Position numbers and translations under genes: made by a program. Under the pieces are notes generated by a model. That model did not search any database. It had not been told where the DNA came from and saw only the letters and a list, made by a program, of their open reading frames with translations. This document shows, piece after piece, positions 27,573-35,722 of a DNA stretch of 64,000 nt (positions within the stretch are counted from its first letter, which is position 1; each line of letters opens with the position of its first letter). The DNA is from Lactiplantibacillus xiangfangensis (GTDB lineage: Bacteria; Bacillota; Bacilli; Lactobacillales; Lactobacillaceae). The stretch covers positions 62,001-126,000 of the forward strand of contig NZ_JQCL01000103.1 of the NCBI RefSeq assembly GCF_001438845.1, given 5' to 3'.

Positions 27573-29294
27573 CTAACCTTCAGTTTCGGACCGGTCAGCC
27601 TGTTTTTGACCATAGTAACTATCTTCGATCCGTTTGTAAGCCCCCGGATCAACTTTATCGACCGCCGTCGCAATGATTTCCAAGCTCCGTGCGTAGTCGT
27701 ATTCTTCATTGAATAAGCGTTGTGATTCTTCACTAGCCGCCTGTACTTCGTCATGATTGGTCTTATAACGGTTGGCGTACTGTAATAATTGTTCCGCCAT
27801 CATGGCAGCGTCCATTAAGTCGCTCGTCTTTTCCTTTAAAGTTGCCATATCTGCTTGGATGACGATCAACTGTTTCGTAATGTCATCCATATTAATGACT
27901 AACTTATTGATGTCATGATCCAGCCGTTCGATTTCTTTTGAAACCACTTGGAAGTAGTCGAGGTAATCTTTCGGCAAACCAGGCAAATTGACATTTTCGA
28001 CCTGCCGCTTAACCGCGTGAATCTCAAAGTCAAAGCGTTGTAAGGTTTCATGTGCCTTAGATTCTTCAGCCGTTAAATTAGCAACCCCATCATTGATGGC
28101 GACCTGTTCTTCTTCGATCCCTTTTAGCTGCTTATCTTGCTCTTCATAGTGCGCTGCAATTTGACTATAAACCGCCTGTTTGCTAGTTAGCGCCGTCATG
28201 TCGGCTTGATAAATCGATTCAATTCCCTTGAGTTGTTCGTTCAATTCACGGGTCCGTTCAACTTCGTGATTATTCAAGGTATAACTCTGTGCGAGTCGAT
28301 CCAATTCAATTTGCAAGCGGTGGTTTTGATTCATCGCGTGCGTCAAGAACTTGCTGATTTCGCCCTGTTGCTTATCAACAACTTCCTTCGCATCAATTTC
28401 GACCTGCATCACATCGTATAAGTGATCAATGCGTTTCTCGATAGCATGGTTGCCGTTTTCAGCATCGGAAACTTTTAGGTCGCCCAGTAACGCGGTATTG
28501 TCATCAATCGCTTGTTTCAACGCGTTCAATTCAGGTTCAATCGTCGCCACTTCAAAATGAAAATGTTGATCAACCAGTTGGTGATAACCCGTTGCTAATT
28601 CAGCTAACTGATCAGGAAAACCACTCACTAAATCCTTGTAGATTGGTGGAATCCGGTCAATATCCATTTCCAAAGCACTCGTGTCATGACGTAACTGGTC
28701 TAACACCTTTTCCGCCGCCTCGTGGTCACCCGACTTAGCTAACTCGGAAAAGCGGTCGAAGTCGCTTTCCAGGTTGGATAAACGATCTTCCAACTTATCA
28801 ATGCTCGGCCCAAACGAAAAGTTTTGTGACAATAACGTCTTACGTAAACCCTGGTACTTCTTTTCAAGGCTAGCAACGGCTTCTCGGTGCGCTTCATCAG
28901 CGTCATCAAGTGCCTGCAGTCCTTTGCGAATCTCGGAACCCTGCTTTTCAATGGCATCAAGCTGTTCGTTCACGGCTTTAACACCCTGCTTTGCCTCTAA
29001 AAACTTAACACTGCGTGCGAGTTCGGTGATTTTGGTCAACTGTTCGCTTACGGCGGGTAATTGGTCATCGACTACTTTTTGACCTTCACTTTGCAATGCT
29101 TCCAGCTTGGCTAACGAACCACCCGTCAAACCTAACTGCTCAATTTTTTCGAAATCCGTTGTCTGCGCTTGCTCGACCAACGCCCGTTGTCGAACGGTCA
29201 ATTGTTGGACTTGTTTATCTATGTATACTTGGAAGCCCTTAACCGCAGCGTAGATCACAATCGCGACAACGACAATGCCGATTGCTACTTGCAT
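27573..29294 (-). CDS. ezrA: Septation ring formation regulator EzrA
   Basis: The 573-residue protein has one N-terminal membrane helix (about 3-20) and a long spectrin-like coiled coil rich in Glu, Gln, Leu and Asp. It binds FtsZ and coordinates division and peptidoglycan synthesis. The ATG at 29294 is chosen because AGGGG lies 7 bases before it. Length and one-helix topology match the family. A perfect TATAAT with an extended TG element lies upstream on the minus strand. Confidence 0.95.
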   Translation of the reverse strand: MQVAIGIVVVAIVIYAAVKGFQVYIDKQVQQLTVRQRALVEQAQTTDFEKIEQLGLTGGSLAKLEALQSEGQKVVDDQLPAVSEQLTKITELARSVKFLEAKQGVKAVNEQLDAIEKQGSEIRKGLQALDDADEAHREAVASLEKKYQGLRKTLLSQNFSFGPSIDKLEDRLSNLESDFDRFSELAKSGDHEAAEKVLDQLRHDTSALEMDIDRIPPIYKDLVSGFPDQLAELATGYHQLVDQHFHFEVATIEPELNALKQAIDDNTALLGDLKVSDAENGNHAIEKRIDHLYDVMQVEIDAKEVVDKQQGEISKFLTHAMNQNHRLQIELDRLAQSYTLNNHEVERTRELNEQLKGIESIYQADMTALTSKQAVYSQIAAHYEEQDKQLKGIEEEQVAINDGVANLTAEESKAHETLQRFDFEIHAVKRQVENVNLPGLPKDYLDYFQVVSKEIERLDHDINKLVINMDDITKQLIVIQADMATLKEKTSDLMDAAMMAEQLLQYANRYKTNHDEVQAASEESQRLFNEEYDYARSLEIIATAVDKVDPGAYKRIEDSYYGQKQADRSETEG

Positions 29295-29363
29295 ATGAAT
29301 ACCCCTCACATAAATTTATTCCGTTTTAATTGCAGTTGCGCCTCACCCTGTTGAACCGTAACC

Positions 29364-29392
29364 TTGCTTTTTTCTGAAAATCCAATTAAAAT
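29364..29392 (+). promoter_or_regulatory. Candidate promoter of the GAF-domain gene
   Basis: −35 TTGCTT (29364-29369), 17-base spacer, −10 TAAAAT (29387-29392) on the plus strand. It is divergent from ezrA. Confidence 0.5.
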
Positions 29393-29464
29393 CTACCTTA
29401 AATTATAACATAGTCATAACTGTCAAACAGTATGAATTTATGAACTTTCAGGAGGGATTTTTAC

Positions 29465-29926
29465 ATGTCTACCACCGAAACATCACTTATGAATCAACAG
29501 TTAGACGCACTTCTTTTTCAAGAAACTAACTTAGTGGCCAACTTGGCAAATGCCAGCGCGTTACTAAATAGTACTTACGATGATCTTAACTGGGCCGGTT
29601 TTTACTTATTCAACCAAACCACGGGTGAACTCGACCTAGGACCATTCCAAGGCAAAGTTGCCTGCATGCACATTAAGGTTGGCGCCGGTGTCGTCGGGAC
29701 CGCTTTTAAGACCCAGACGAACCAACGCATTAAAAACGTTCATGAATTTCCAGGCCACATCGCTTGTGACAGCGCCAGCAACTCTGAAATCGTTGTTCCA
29801 ATTACGAAGGATGGCCATCAAATCGGTGTTTTAGACGTTGACTCTCCATCACTCGACCGTTTTACCGCAGAAAACGAGGCCGAACTGACTGAATTCGTCA
29901 ACATTCTGGTGCAACACATTGACTAA
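29465..29926 (+). CDS. GAF-domain protein, free methionine-(R)-sulfoxide reductase type (YtsP)
   Basis: The 153-residue single GAF domain matches the fRMsr family, which reduces free methionine sulfoxide. Two of the family's Cys are present: Cys67 in KVACMHI and Cys101 in GHIACDSASNSEIV. The position that holds a third Cys in the yeast enzyme (in GVCG) is Val here (GAGVVG at about 74-78). A two-Cys catalytic cycle is therefore expected if the enzyme is active. AGGAGG lies before the ATG. Its last codons overlap the −35 element of the rpsD promoter. Confidence 0.87.
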   Translation: MSTTETSLMNQQLDALLFQETNLVANLANASALLNSTYDDLNWAGFYLFNQTTGELDLGPFQGKVACMHIKVGAGVVGTAFKTQTNQRIKNVHEFPGHIACDSASNSEIVVPITKDGHQIGVLDVDSPSLDRFTAENEAELTEFVNILVQHID

Positions 29927-29948
29927 GTTAGGTCAAACATGCTATGCT
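29919..29948 (+). promoter_or_regulatory. rpsD promoter
   Basis: −35 TTGACT (29919-29924, overlapping the previous gene's stop), 18-base spacer, −10 TATGCT (29943-29948). Confidence 0.72.
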
Positions 29949-29957
29949 ACTCTTTGT

Positions 29958-30092
29958 GTAAAATAACGCAGCAGTGAGTGGTAAGCTCGTCAACAGACTG
30001 GTGCCTTGATGGTCAGTTAGTAACCTGCGGCTGCAATGGTGAAACCTGCAGTCCGGTCTGAACGAATATCGAACTCACATCGGCTTATTTTA
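29958..30092 (+). promoter_or_regulatory. Candidate structured rpsD leader (S4 autoregulation site)
   Basis: The 5' region folds into nested helices: AAAATAA 29960-29966 / TTATTTT 30085-30091, GTGAGT 29974-29979 / ACTCAC 30073-30078, CAGAC 29994-29998 / GTCTG 30056-30060, and a hairpin CTGCA / TGCAG inside. No terminator follows, and the ribosome-binding site GGAGGA lies about 20 bases downstream, so control would be at translation. S4 represses its own mRNA in Bacillus; that it does so here is inference. Confidence 0.65.
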
Positions 30093-30123
30093 CTCCAACT
30101 AAAATTATTGGAGGAAACAATTT

Positions 30124-30732
30124 ATGTCTCGTTATACAGGTCCAAGTTGGAAAATTTCCCGTCGTTTGGGAATGTCCCTTTCAGGTACTGGTAAAGAATT
30201 AGCACGTCGCCCATACGCACCTGGTGATCATGGCCAAGGTCGTCGCGGTAAGATGTCAGAATACGGTACCCAATTACGTGAAAAGCAAAAGTTACGGATG
30301 ATGTACGGTTTAACTGAACGTCAATTCTCTAACTTATTCCTTAAAGCCGGCAAGATCCGCGAAGGTAAGCATGGTGTTAACTTCATGATCTTACTCGAAC
30401 GTCGTTTAGATAACATGGTTTACCGTTTAGGTTTGGCTACGACTCGTCGTCAAGCTCGTCAATTAGTAAACCATGGTCACATCACTGTTGATGGCAAACG
30501 CGTTGACATTCCTTCATACGAAGTAAGTGTTGGCCAAGTGGTCTCTGTTCGCGAAAAGTCTAAGAAGTTAACTGTCATCACCGGCGCTGTTGAAGCCGTT
30601 GTTGCACGTCCTAACTTCGTTCAATTTGACGCTGACAAGCTTGAAGGTTCATTAACTCGTTTACCAGAACGTGAAGAACTTGAAGCAGATATCGACGAAT
30701 CATTAATCGTTGAATACTACAACAAACTTTAA
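30124..30732 (+). CDS. rpsD: 30S ribosomal protein S4
   Basis: This primary 16S rRNA-binding assembly protein has 202 residues. The family N-terminus [19 protein letters not shown] and the S4 RNA-binding domain ([27 protein letters not shown], seen as [10 protein letters not shown] and [13 protein letters not shown]) are intact. GGAGG precedes the ATG. The codon choice is strongly biased, as expected for a highly expressed gene. A monocistronic unit with its own promoter, leader and terminator. Confidence 0.98.
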   Translation: MSRYTGPSWKISRRLGMSLSGTGKELARRPYAPGDHGQGRRGKMSEYGTQLREKQKLRMMYGLTERQFSNLFLKAGKIREGKHGVNFMILLERRLDNMVYRLGLATTRRQARQLVNHGHITVDGKRVDIPSYEVSVGQVVSVREKSKKLTVITGAVEAVVARPNFVQFDADKLEGSLTRLPEREELEADIDESLIVEYYNKL

Positions 30733-30750
30733 TTTCCGGTTTACGGAAGC

Positions 30751-30780
30751 GAAAGCACTGCTACGGCGGTGCTTTTTTTG
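30751..30780 (+). terminator. rpsD terminator
   Basis: Stem AAAGCAC / GTGCTTT, extended by a partial TGC/GCG pair set, then seven T (30773-30779). Confidence 0.9.
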
Positions 30781-30801
30781 TATGACCATAAAAAATAGTT
30801 T

Positions 30802-30990
30802 TGGACAAAACTCAAAAACCAGTCAGAAGTATCAAATACTTCTGACTGGTTTTCCCTATTATTACGGCCGAAACGTGGGACAAAAGGCAGTTTATTCCGC
30901 TTAACCCGAAATCAGCGACCATTCCAAGCCCAGGAATAATCGCTGATTTCACGTTAATGCTCACAAACTAACCGCCTTTTGCCCCACTCT
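30802..30990 (-). repeat. Terminator-bearing nested-hairpin repeat (family 2), copy 1
   Basis: Outer stem GTGGGACAAAAGGC 30875-30888 / GCCTTTTGCCCCAC 30974-30987. Inner stem AAATCAGCGA 30909-30918 / TCGCTGATTT 30940-30949. A conserved strip ATTACGGCCGAAACG separates this from a 17-bp hairpin AAAACCAGTCAGAAGTA 30815-30831 / TACTTCTGACTGGTTTT 30837-30853. The hairpin ends in T5 on the minus strand. Related copies lie at 48.5 and 57.1 kb in the same order. On the minus strand the element begins 9 bases after the DUF1054 stop, so it may be that gene's 3' UTR or a small RNA. Confidence 0.78.
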
Positions 30991-30998
30991 TCAAAATA

Positions 30999-31616
30999 TT
31001 ATGAACGCGCCACCGCCGTCATAATTGGCTGGTAATACTTCATCAATTGCTTAAACGTTTCAATGATGGTCGTCGTCAATGCTTCAGGCTGATCAAACAA
31101 CGGATCATCCACCAGAATCTGCCGCCCCACGACCAGCTCACTGTGCTTGTACTGCGCAAACTTAGTTAACATTTTAGCAACGCTTTCCGCCGTAGCTGGT
31201 TGCGTCGGTGCCGCTCCATGGTTATTGCTGATAACAAAATCCGTGGGAACGTCCACAAAAATCTTAGTCAACTCCGCGGCCGACAAACTCGTTTGCACCT
31301 GGGCCTTCCCCTCATCCAATACATCAAAGTAAATAAACAAGGAATCTGGCCATAAGCCTAACTCAAAATGCGGCCACGCTTTGTAGCTCCGCTTGTTCTG
31401 GCTAAACGCCACCCACGTATCAACCGGTGGATTTTTAAACCGGCGCAAGTGCTTCGCCACGTGGGCGTAAAATGGTTGTTCGACTGGTACGGGTAACGCT
31501 GCCATAATTGTGGGTGCCAGCGCTTCAAACTTCGGATCGATTACTGTTTTAATTAAATTCATTCGACCGGCTAGAGTTGGGTCGTCAAAAATCTCGAAAT
31601 CTTTGCGGGTAAACAT
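30999..31616 (-). CDS. DUF1054 family protein (UPF0637)
   Basis: The 205-residue protein starts MFTRKDFEIFDD and matches the UPF0637/DUF1054 family of small cytoplasmic proteins, function unknown. The ATG at 31616 follows AGGAGG by about 10 bases; a longer upstream frame lacks any site. No membrane segment or known catalytic motif is seen. Divergent from the yueI-like gene. Its transcript should run into the family 2 repeat. Confidence 0.85.
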   Translation of the reverse strand: MFTRKDFEIFDDPTLAGRMNLIKTVIDPKFEALAPTIMAALPVPVEQPFYAHVAKHLRRFKNPPVDTWVAFSQNKRSYKAWPHFELGLWPDSLFIYFDVLDEGKAQVQTSLSAAELTKIFVDVPTDFVISNNHGAAPTQPATAESVAKMLTKFAQYKHSELVVGRQILVDDPLFDQPEALTTTIIETFKQLMKYYQPIMTAVARS

Positions 31617-31767
31617 TTCATATTGCCTCCTTGTACGTTGCCTTAACCATACCTTATTTTGCGTACGACCGCAAAAGCCTACTACCACCCTAGTTCACGG
31701 ATATTCATCGCTATTCATTTGGGAACATGCTACAATTAATGGATAATCTAAGAAAGGATGTTAGACA

Positions 31768-32226
31768 ATGGCTGATATAGAAAAAGAACCGGTTGATCGT
31801 ATTCAGACCGCTATGCACGGGACGCCAAAGCTGCATCCCGACGAACAGCGTAAGTACCTCGGGACTTTCCGTGAACGCGTCGACGTTGCCGTGACGGTTT
31901 ACCAGTTAAAACGGGCCCATTACGTTGATGAGATGGTGCAAGCTTTCACTGCCCACCCTGATTATAAGTTATACATTAACGGAAACCTTGACCAGGACTT
32001 CATTGGACCGTACATTAAGGCGGCCAGCCAGGCCAATATTCAATTTACGATCAAAACCGACGACATCTACCGTACCGGCGACGATGATTACGCCCTTGTA
32101 TTCACGGCTAGTACGGCAATCAATCAGGATGTGATTGATGTACAACAACGCTACCAACCCGCAGCGCGTGACACCCAAACAAATGAACCACACGGGCTAC
32201 TTGGAAAATTAAAACGATTATTTTAA
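31768..32226 (+). CDS. YueI family protein (DUF1694)
   Basis: The 152-residue cytoplasmic protein has the family block EQRKYLGTFRERVDVAVTV and the region YKLYINGNLDQDFIGPYIKAA (seen as YKLYINGNLD). Its function is unknown across the family. AAAGGATG lies 9 bases before the ATG, and an extended −10 TGC-TACAAT lies just upstream. Monocistronic with a terminator right after the stop. Confidence 0.85.
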   Translation: MADIEKEPVDRIQTAMHGTPKLHPDEQRKYLGTFRERVDVAVTVYQLKRAHYVDEMVQAFTAHPDYKLYINGNLDQDFIGPYIKAASQANIQFTIKTDDIYRTGDDDYALVFTASTAINQDVIDVQQRYQPAARDTQTNEPHGLLGKLKRLF

Positions 32227-32229
32227 AAC

Positions 32230-32265
32230 AAAAAGGTTTGAGGCACTAGTCTCAAACCTTTTTTA
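32230..32265. terminator. Bidirectional intrinsic terminator
   Basis: Stem AAAAGGTTTGAG / CTCAAACCTTTT with A- and T-runs on either side. It serves the convergent yueI-like and sdpI-like genes. Confidence 0.9.
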
Positions 32266-32289
32266 GATTTACTCAAAAATTAGTTGTCG

Positions 32290-32913
32290 TTAAACACGCT
32301 GGCGCATCCCATAAATCGACATCACTAACATCGCTACTACGGTCACCCCAAGAATAACACCCGCAACTAGCGGAACCGTGAATAAACTCAGCAGCAGTAA
32401 TATCCCACTCCCCACAAGTAGGTAACCATACCAGTACTTTAAACGATGCCAGGCAGCCGGCCGGGGCTGAAACCCGCGGTGCATTTGTTGATACTGGCTA
32501 GCACTAATGGTCGGTAGGTAGTTCCCCATCGCTATAAAAATCACGGCCACCAAACTAATCGCGATGCGCCAAATATCAACCGCATGCCCCAAGTTGTACG
32601 CAATCGTTGCGACGTACGCCACGACCGTCACTAATGGAATAATCCACGTCACCACCCGTTCAAATCGTGGGGCGGTCCCCTTATGTTGGCTGTTCAACCG
32701 GGTCACGGTCAAACAAAAGAATTGTAACGCCAGCATCAATAAAGGCATGCCAAAGACCATCCACGGCTTGGTCATATACCCATCCGGGTGCGCGTTCGCA
32801 CCACTAAAATGCGTCGCCATCGTGGCTGGTAGCGCCCCATAATTCAGCAATCCATAACTGATTGGTAAAATAATGACCAAGTAACTGAGCCACGTTTGTC
32901 CTTTGATCTTCAT
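32290..32913 (-). CDS. SdpI/DUF1648-type membrane protein
   Basis: The 207-residue polytopic protein has about six membrane helices. The N-terminal half has the DUF1648 features NYGALPATMATHFSGANAHPDGYMTKPW (seen as LPATMATHFS and HPDGYMTKPW). The C-terminal half resembles the SdpI signal-transducing/immunity family. Its start overlaps the upstream ArsR-type gene by 4 bases (ATGA), as in the Bacillus sdpRI operon, where SdpI gives immunity and inactivates the repressor. No SdpC-like toxin is seen nearby, so the inducer is unknown. Confidence 0.82.
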   Translation of the reverse strand: MKIKGQTWLSYLVIILPISYGLLNYGALPATMATHFSGANAHPDGYMTKPWMVFGMPLLMLALQFFCLTVTRLNSQHKGTAPRFERVVTWIIPLVTVVAYVATIAYNLGHAVDIWRIAISLVAVIFIAMGNYLPTISASQYQQMHRGFQPRPAAWHRLKYWYGYLLVGSGILLLLSLFTVPLVAGVILGVTVVAMLVMSIYGMRQRV

Positions 32914-33188
32914 TTTGATTCCCCCTCGCCTTTACGCATTCCGTATAACCACGTTAGCATTTCCTCAAACACACTCGCGTTAAGTTCATAGTAAATAAAA
33001 TTCTTTTCTTTGGTCACACTGACTAACCCGGCCTGACGCAATAGTTTCAAGTGGTAAGAAACCGTTGCTTGGCTGAGATTAAACGCCGCCGCAATCTCAC
33101 CAGCAGATTGGCGGTGGGTCCGTAGCCCTTCCAAAATTTGCCGCCGAACTGGATCTGCAATTGCTTTAAACGTCTGATTAAGTGCCAT
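32910..33188 (-). CDS. ArsR/SdpR-family winged-helix repressor
   Basis: The 92-residue regulator starts at the ATG 33188 (AAGGTG 8 bases before). The winged HTH spans about residues 15-80: IADPVRRQILEGL, SAGEIAAAFNLSQATVSYHLKLL (seen as FNLSQATVSYHLKLL), and the wing with EKNFIYYEL. The metal-binding Cys of arsenic sensors are absent, as in SdpR. A 22-bp palindrome overlapping its own promoter region suggests autorepression. Coupled to the SdpI-like gene. Confidence 0.88.
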   Translation of the reverse strand: MALNQTFKAIADPVRRQILEGLRTHRQSAGEIAAAFNLSQATVSYHLKLLRQAGLVSVTKEKNFIYYELNASVFEEMLTWLYGMRKGEGESK

Positions 33189-33206
33189 GGTATTCACCTT
33201 CAAAGT

Positions 33207-33228
33207 TATTTAGAGATATCTCTAAATA
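33207..33228. promoter_or_regulatory. Palindromic operator of the sdpRI-like operon
   Basis: The perfect 22-bp palindrome TATTTAGAGATATCTCTAAATA lies directly downstream of the −10 hexamer and 18 bases before the regulator's ATG. This is where a bound dimer would block transcription. The site is seen; the binding protein is inferred from position. Confidence 0.8.
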
Positions 33229-33229
33229 G

Positions 33230-33257
33230 ATTATAGCAAACTTCGGTCGATTCACAA
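33230..33257 (-). promoter_or_regulatory. Promoter of the sdpRI-like operon
   Basis: −10 TATAAT (33230-33235) and −35 TTGTGA (33252-33257) with a 16-base spacer on the minus strand. Confidence 0.72.
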
Positions 33258-33297
33258 TACCTATTTAGAAAATGTTCAAAATAGATCATGTTCATAA

Positions 33298-33348
33298 GAA
33301 AACGCCAGCGTGACGGGAAAATAAATCCCATCGCACTGGCGTTATTAA
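33298..33348 (-). terminator. Intrinsic terminator after gshF
   Basis: Stem AACGCCAG / CTGGCGTT with an inner GGGA/TCCC pairing, then TTTTCTT on the minus strand. Confidence 0.8.
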
Positions 33349-33350
33349 TT

Positions 33351-35600
33351 TTAATCTTTAAATAGTTCGTCTAATAATTGACCAGCAACTGGCTGACGAT
33401 CCCCAAACATTGGGAATAAGTGTGGGTATAGAAATGGTGCCGCGTGAATACCAAGATAAACGGCCATTTCAGGGTGTTCCGGTGTCAGTTCCGCATACAA
33501 GTTAGGAATCATCACGTCGACGCCCGCCACGTTCAAGTGTAAGTCGGCAACCAATTTTTCAACTGCTTGGACGTACGAAGCGTGCATATCAGTGGTGGCG
33601 TCCAAGACGTCAGAACCATTCCCGAAAGTGGCGTCTTCTCGCAACAGAATTTGCGTCCCCCGCCCGACTACTGAATCTAAATCGAGATGGTATGAGTCTA
33701 AGCGGTAACGTTCGACCGTCCCCAACTTAACGGCCGACTGTGGGTAAGCAAACGCTGCACCCCGCAACGGACGCGCATTTTTACGGTCTAGTAAGGTCTG
33801 AACGGTTGATCGCCCATCCCCCACAATGTTAGCGGGAATCCGCTCAACGATGGCCTTGACCCGACCGCCAATGACGAGGAACCGGTAGCTGGACGCAACG
33901 ACCAGTTCTTCGGCCATCACCGTCTGGGTTTGCTCAAAGAGTTGCCGAACCACTTGTTCAAACAATTCGCGTTTAGGCATAATCCGAAAGGCAACCACTT
34001 TGTGATCCTGGTCAGTGGCCTTCAAAACGATGCCACCTTCACTCACAAAGCGGTCATAGTCATCAATTAACTGATTGGCCGAATGATACGTCTGTGAGGC
34101 CGGTACCTGTACCCCGTGTTCGGCCATAATTTGCTTAGCAGCGACTTTATGCGTCAAAACCGTTGTGAGTGCTTGGGGATTTAAGTCCGTCCCGCTCCCA
34201 TTAACGACTAATTGTGCTTGTCCTTGCTGGGTCAACCGTAAAATATTGGCTTTTTTGTCCACAACGTTGACTTGGATGCCCCGTGCTAACGCCTGTTCCG
34301 TCAATAACTGGCTCGATAAATCTAAGTCCGTAAACCCGGGGAGTTCAAACGGACGGTCAATGGCAACCGCCTGATAGTCCCGTGCGCACTGGTTCGCCCA
34401 CGCTAACGGATCTTTTTGCACGGCAACTTGGGCACTGGGTGTTAGTTTAGGATTAGCAACCCGTTCCTTCAAGTGATCTAACAACACGGCATCACTATTA
34501 GGTAACCCGTTCTTAGTCACAAAATGACGTAACGCATCTAAAACTTGGGTTGCCGGTACGGCTTGCGCACTGGCCGTCGTCGGGTTCTCACCCGTCACTT
34601 GATCGACCAACTGATCCGCCTGTTCACTCACTTGAGCCACCATGGCAGCCGGTAACGCCGGCATCATCACAAAGTAGCTAGCCAATAGCCGCAAGAATTC
34701 AACCGCATTTTGATCCACACCGATCGGACTAGTTGGGTCGAGATCTAAGCCACGAAATTCCAAATAATAGACCCCTTGGCGTGCCAGCGTACTTAACTGG
34801 CCGGTGCTCCGAAAACGCACGGGACCGTCAAAATCACTGACTGATAACAGGTCCTTTTTCCGTACGTCAGCTTGTAATTTTGCGACGTACCGGTCAATCG
34901 AGGTGTAATCGCCCTTGACCTGACTGTACCGGTTGGCCGAGTGGTGCACACTACTCCGTTGCCGCTTAGTGGCTTGGTCAGTAACGTCCAACGTTGGCGT
35001 TGCGCCGAAGAGGTATTGAATCAGCCAGTTCATACGAACAAAGCCTTGGGCCACCTTCAGATAGACCGCATTCCGAAAATCAACATAGCTATCAAACTGT
35101 TGGTGGAACGTTTCTGAATACAAGCGCGTAAATAACTGTTCGTTAAAACTCAAGTTAACGTGCGTCCCGGTTGTCATTAACCGGCGCACGTCATATTTTT
35201 GGGCTAATGCTTGGCGGCGCTTAAACCCAACCGCATCATTGTCGGCTAACGGAATCTCCGTCAGTTTTGCGGGTAAGATCGGGTTACTTGATAACGGCCA
35301 TAAATAGTCGTCTTCTGCCAGCGCCCGGCGAACCGTGGTATTTAGGCCAGCCAAGTAAGCCATTAACGCATCGACATCGGCCGTAGCTGGGGTCACCAAC
35401 TTCAACTGCGTCTGTGCAAACTCATTATGAATTTGATGATTTTGGCGCGTCTTTTCTAGTGCTTCAGGCATCGGTTGCGTTGACAGCTTGCCGCTACCAT
35501 CCACTCGCTGCATCGTGACTTCCAAGCCCATATTTGAATGGCTCACGAGCGGAACCAAGTGGTACTCCGTGATTGCTTTACCAATGGCATCTAATTCCAT
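33351..35600 (-). CDS. gshF: Bifunctional glutamate-cysteine ligase / glutathione synthetase
   Basis: This fused enzyme of 749 residues makes glutathione from Glu, Cys and Gly in the cytoplasm. The N-terminal half (about 1-450) is a gamma-glutamylcysteine ligase domain with conserved LSFNEQLF, YLEFRGLDLDP and HHSANRYSQV segments. The C-terminal half (about 480-749) is an ATP-grasp domain (GGIVLKATDQDHKVVAFRI seen as GIVLKATDQ; VAGVDVMIPN). The length matches GshF of streptococci and lactobacilli (about 750). It is transcribed divergently from rarA, each with a clear −10. Confidence 0.95.
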   Translation of the reverse strand: MELDAIGKAITEYHLVPLVSHSNMGLEVTMQRVDGSGKLSTQPMPEALEKTRQNHQIHNEFAQTQLKLVTPATADVDALMAYLAGLNTTVRRALAEDDYLWPLSSNPILPAKLTEIPLADNDAVGFKRRQALAQKYDVRRLMTTGTHVNLSFNEQLFTRLYSETFHQQFDSYVDFRNAVYLKVAQGFVRMNWLIQYLFGATPTLDVTDQATKRQRSSVHHSANRYSQVKGDYTSIDRYVAKLQADVRKKDLLSVSDFDGPVRFRSTGQLSTLARQGVYYLEFRGLDLDPTSPIGVDQNAVEFLRLLASYFVMMPALPAAMVAQVSEQADQLVDQVTGENPTTASAQAVPATQVLDALRHFVTKNGLPNSDAVLLDHLKERVANPKLTPSAQVAVQKDPLAWANQCARDYQAVAIDRPFELPGFTDLDLSSQLLTEQALARGIQVNVVDKKANILRLTQQGQAQLVVNGSGTDLNPQALTTVLTHKVAAKQIMAEHGVQVPASQTYHSANQLIDDYDRFVSEGGIVLKATDQDHKVVAFRIMPKRELFEQVVRQLFEQTQTVMAEELVVASSYRFLVIGGRVKAIVERIPANIVGDGRSTVQTLLDRKNARPLRGAAFAYPQSAVKLGTVERYRLDSYHLDLDSVVGRGTQILLREDATFGNGSDVLDATTDMHASYVQAVEKLVADLHLNVAGVDVMIPNLYAELTPEHPEMAVYLGIHAAPFLYPHLFPMFGDRQPVAGQLLDELFKD

Positions 35601-35627
35601 CTAAATCAATCCTATCATTTTTAAGTT

Positions 35628-35687
35628 ATTATACCGTACTGGGTCCTGAACCAATCGTTCGGTGTCCGTCTTCCTAAATGCTATAAT
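35628..35687. promoter_or_regulatory. Divergent −10 elements for gshF and rarA
   Basis: A minus-strand TATAAT at 35628-35633 reads toward gshF. A plus-strand extended −10 TGC-TATAAT at 35682-35687 reads toward rarA. Neither has a strong −35 at the best spacing. Confidence 0.6.
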
Positions 35688-35722
35688 AATTAGGACTACT
35701 TTTGCAAGGGAGATTTTAAAGG

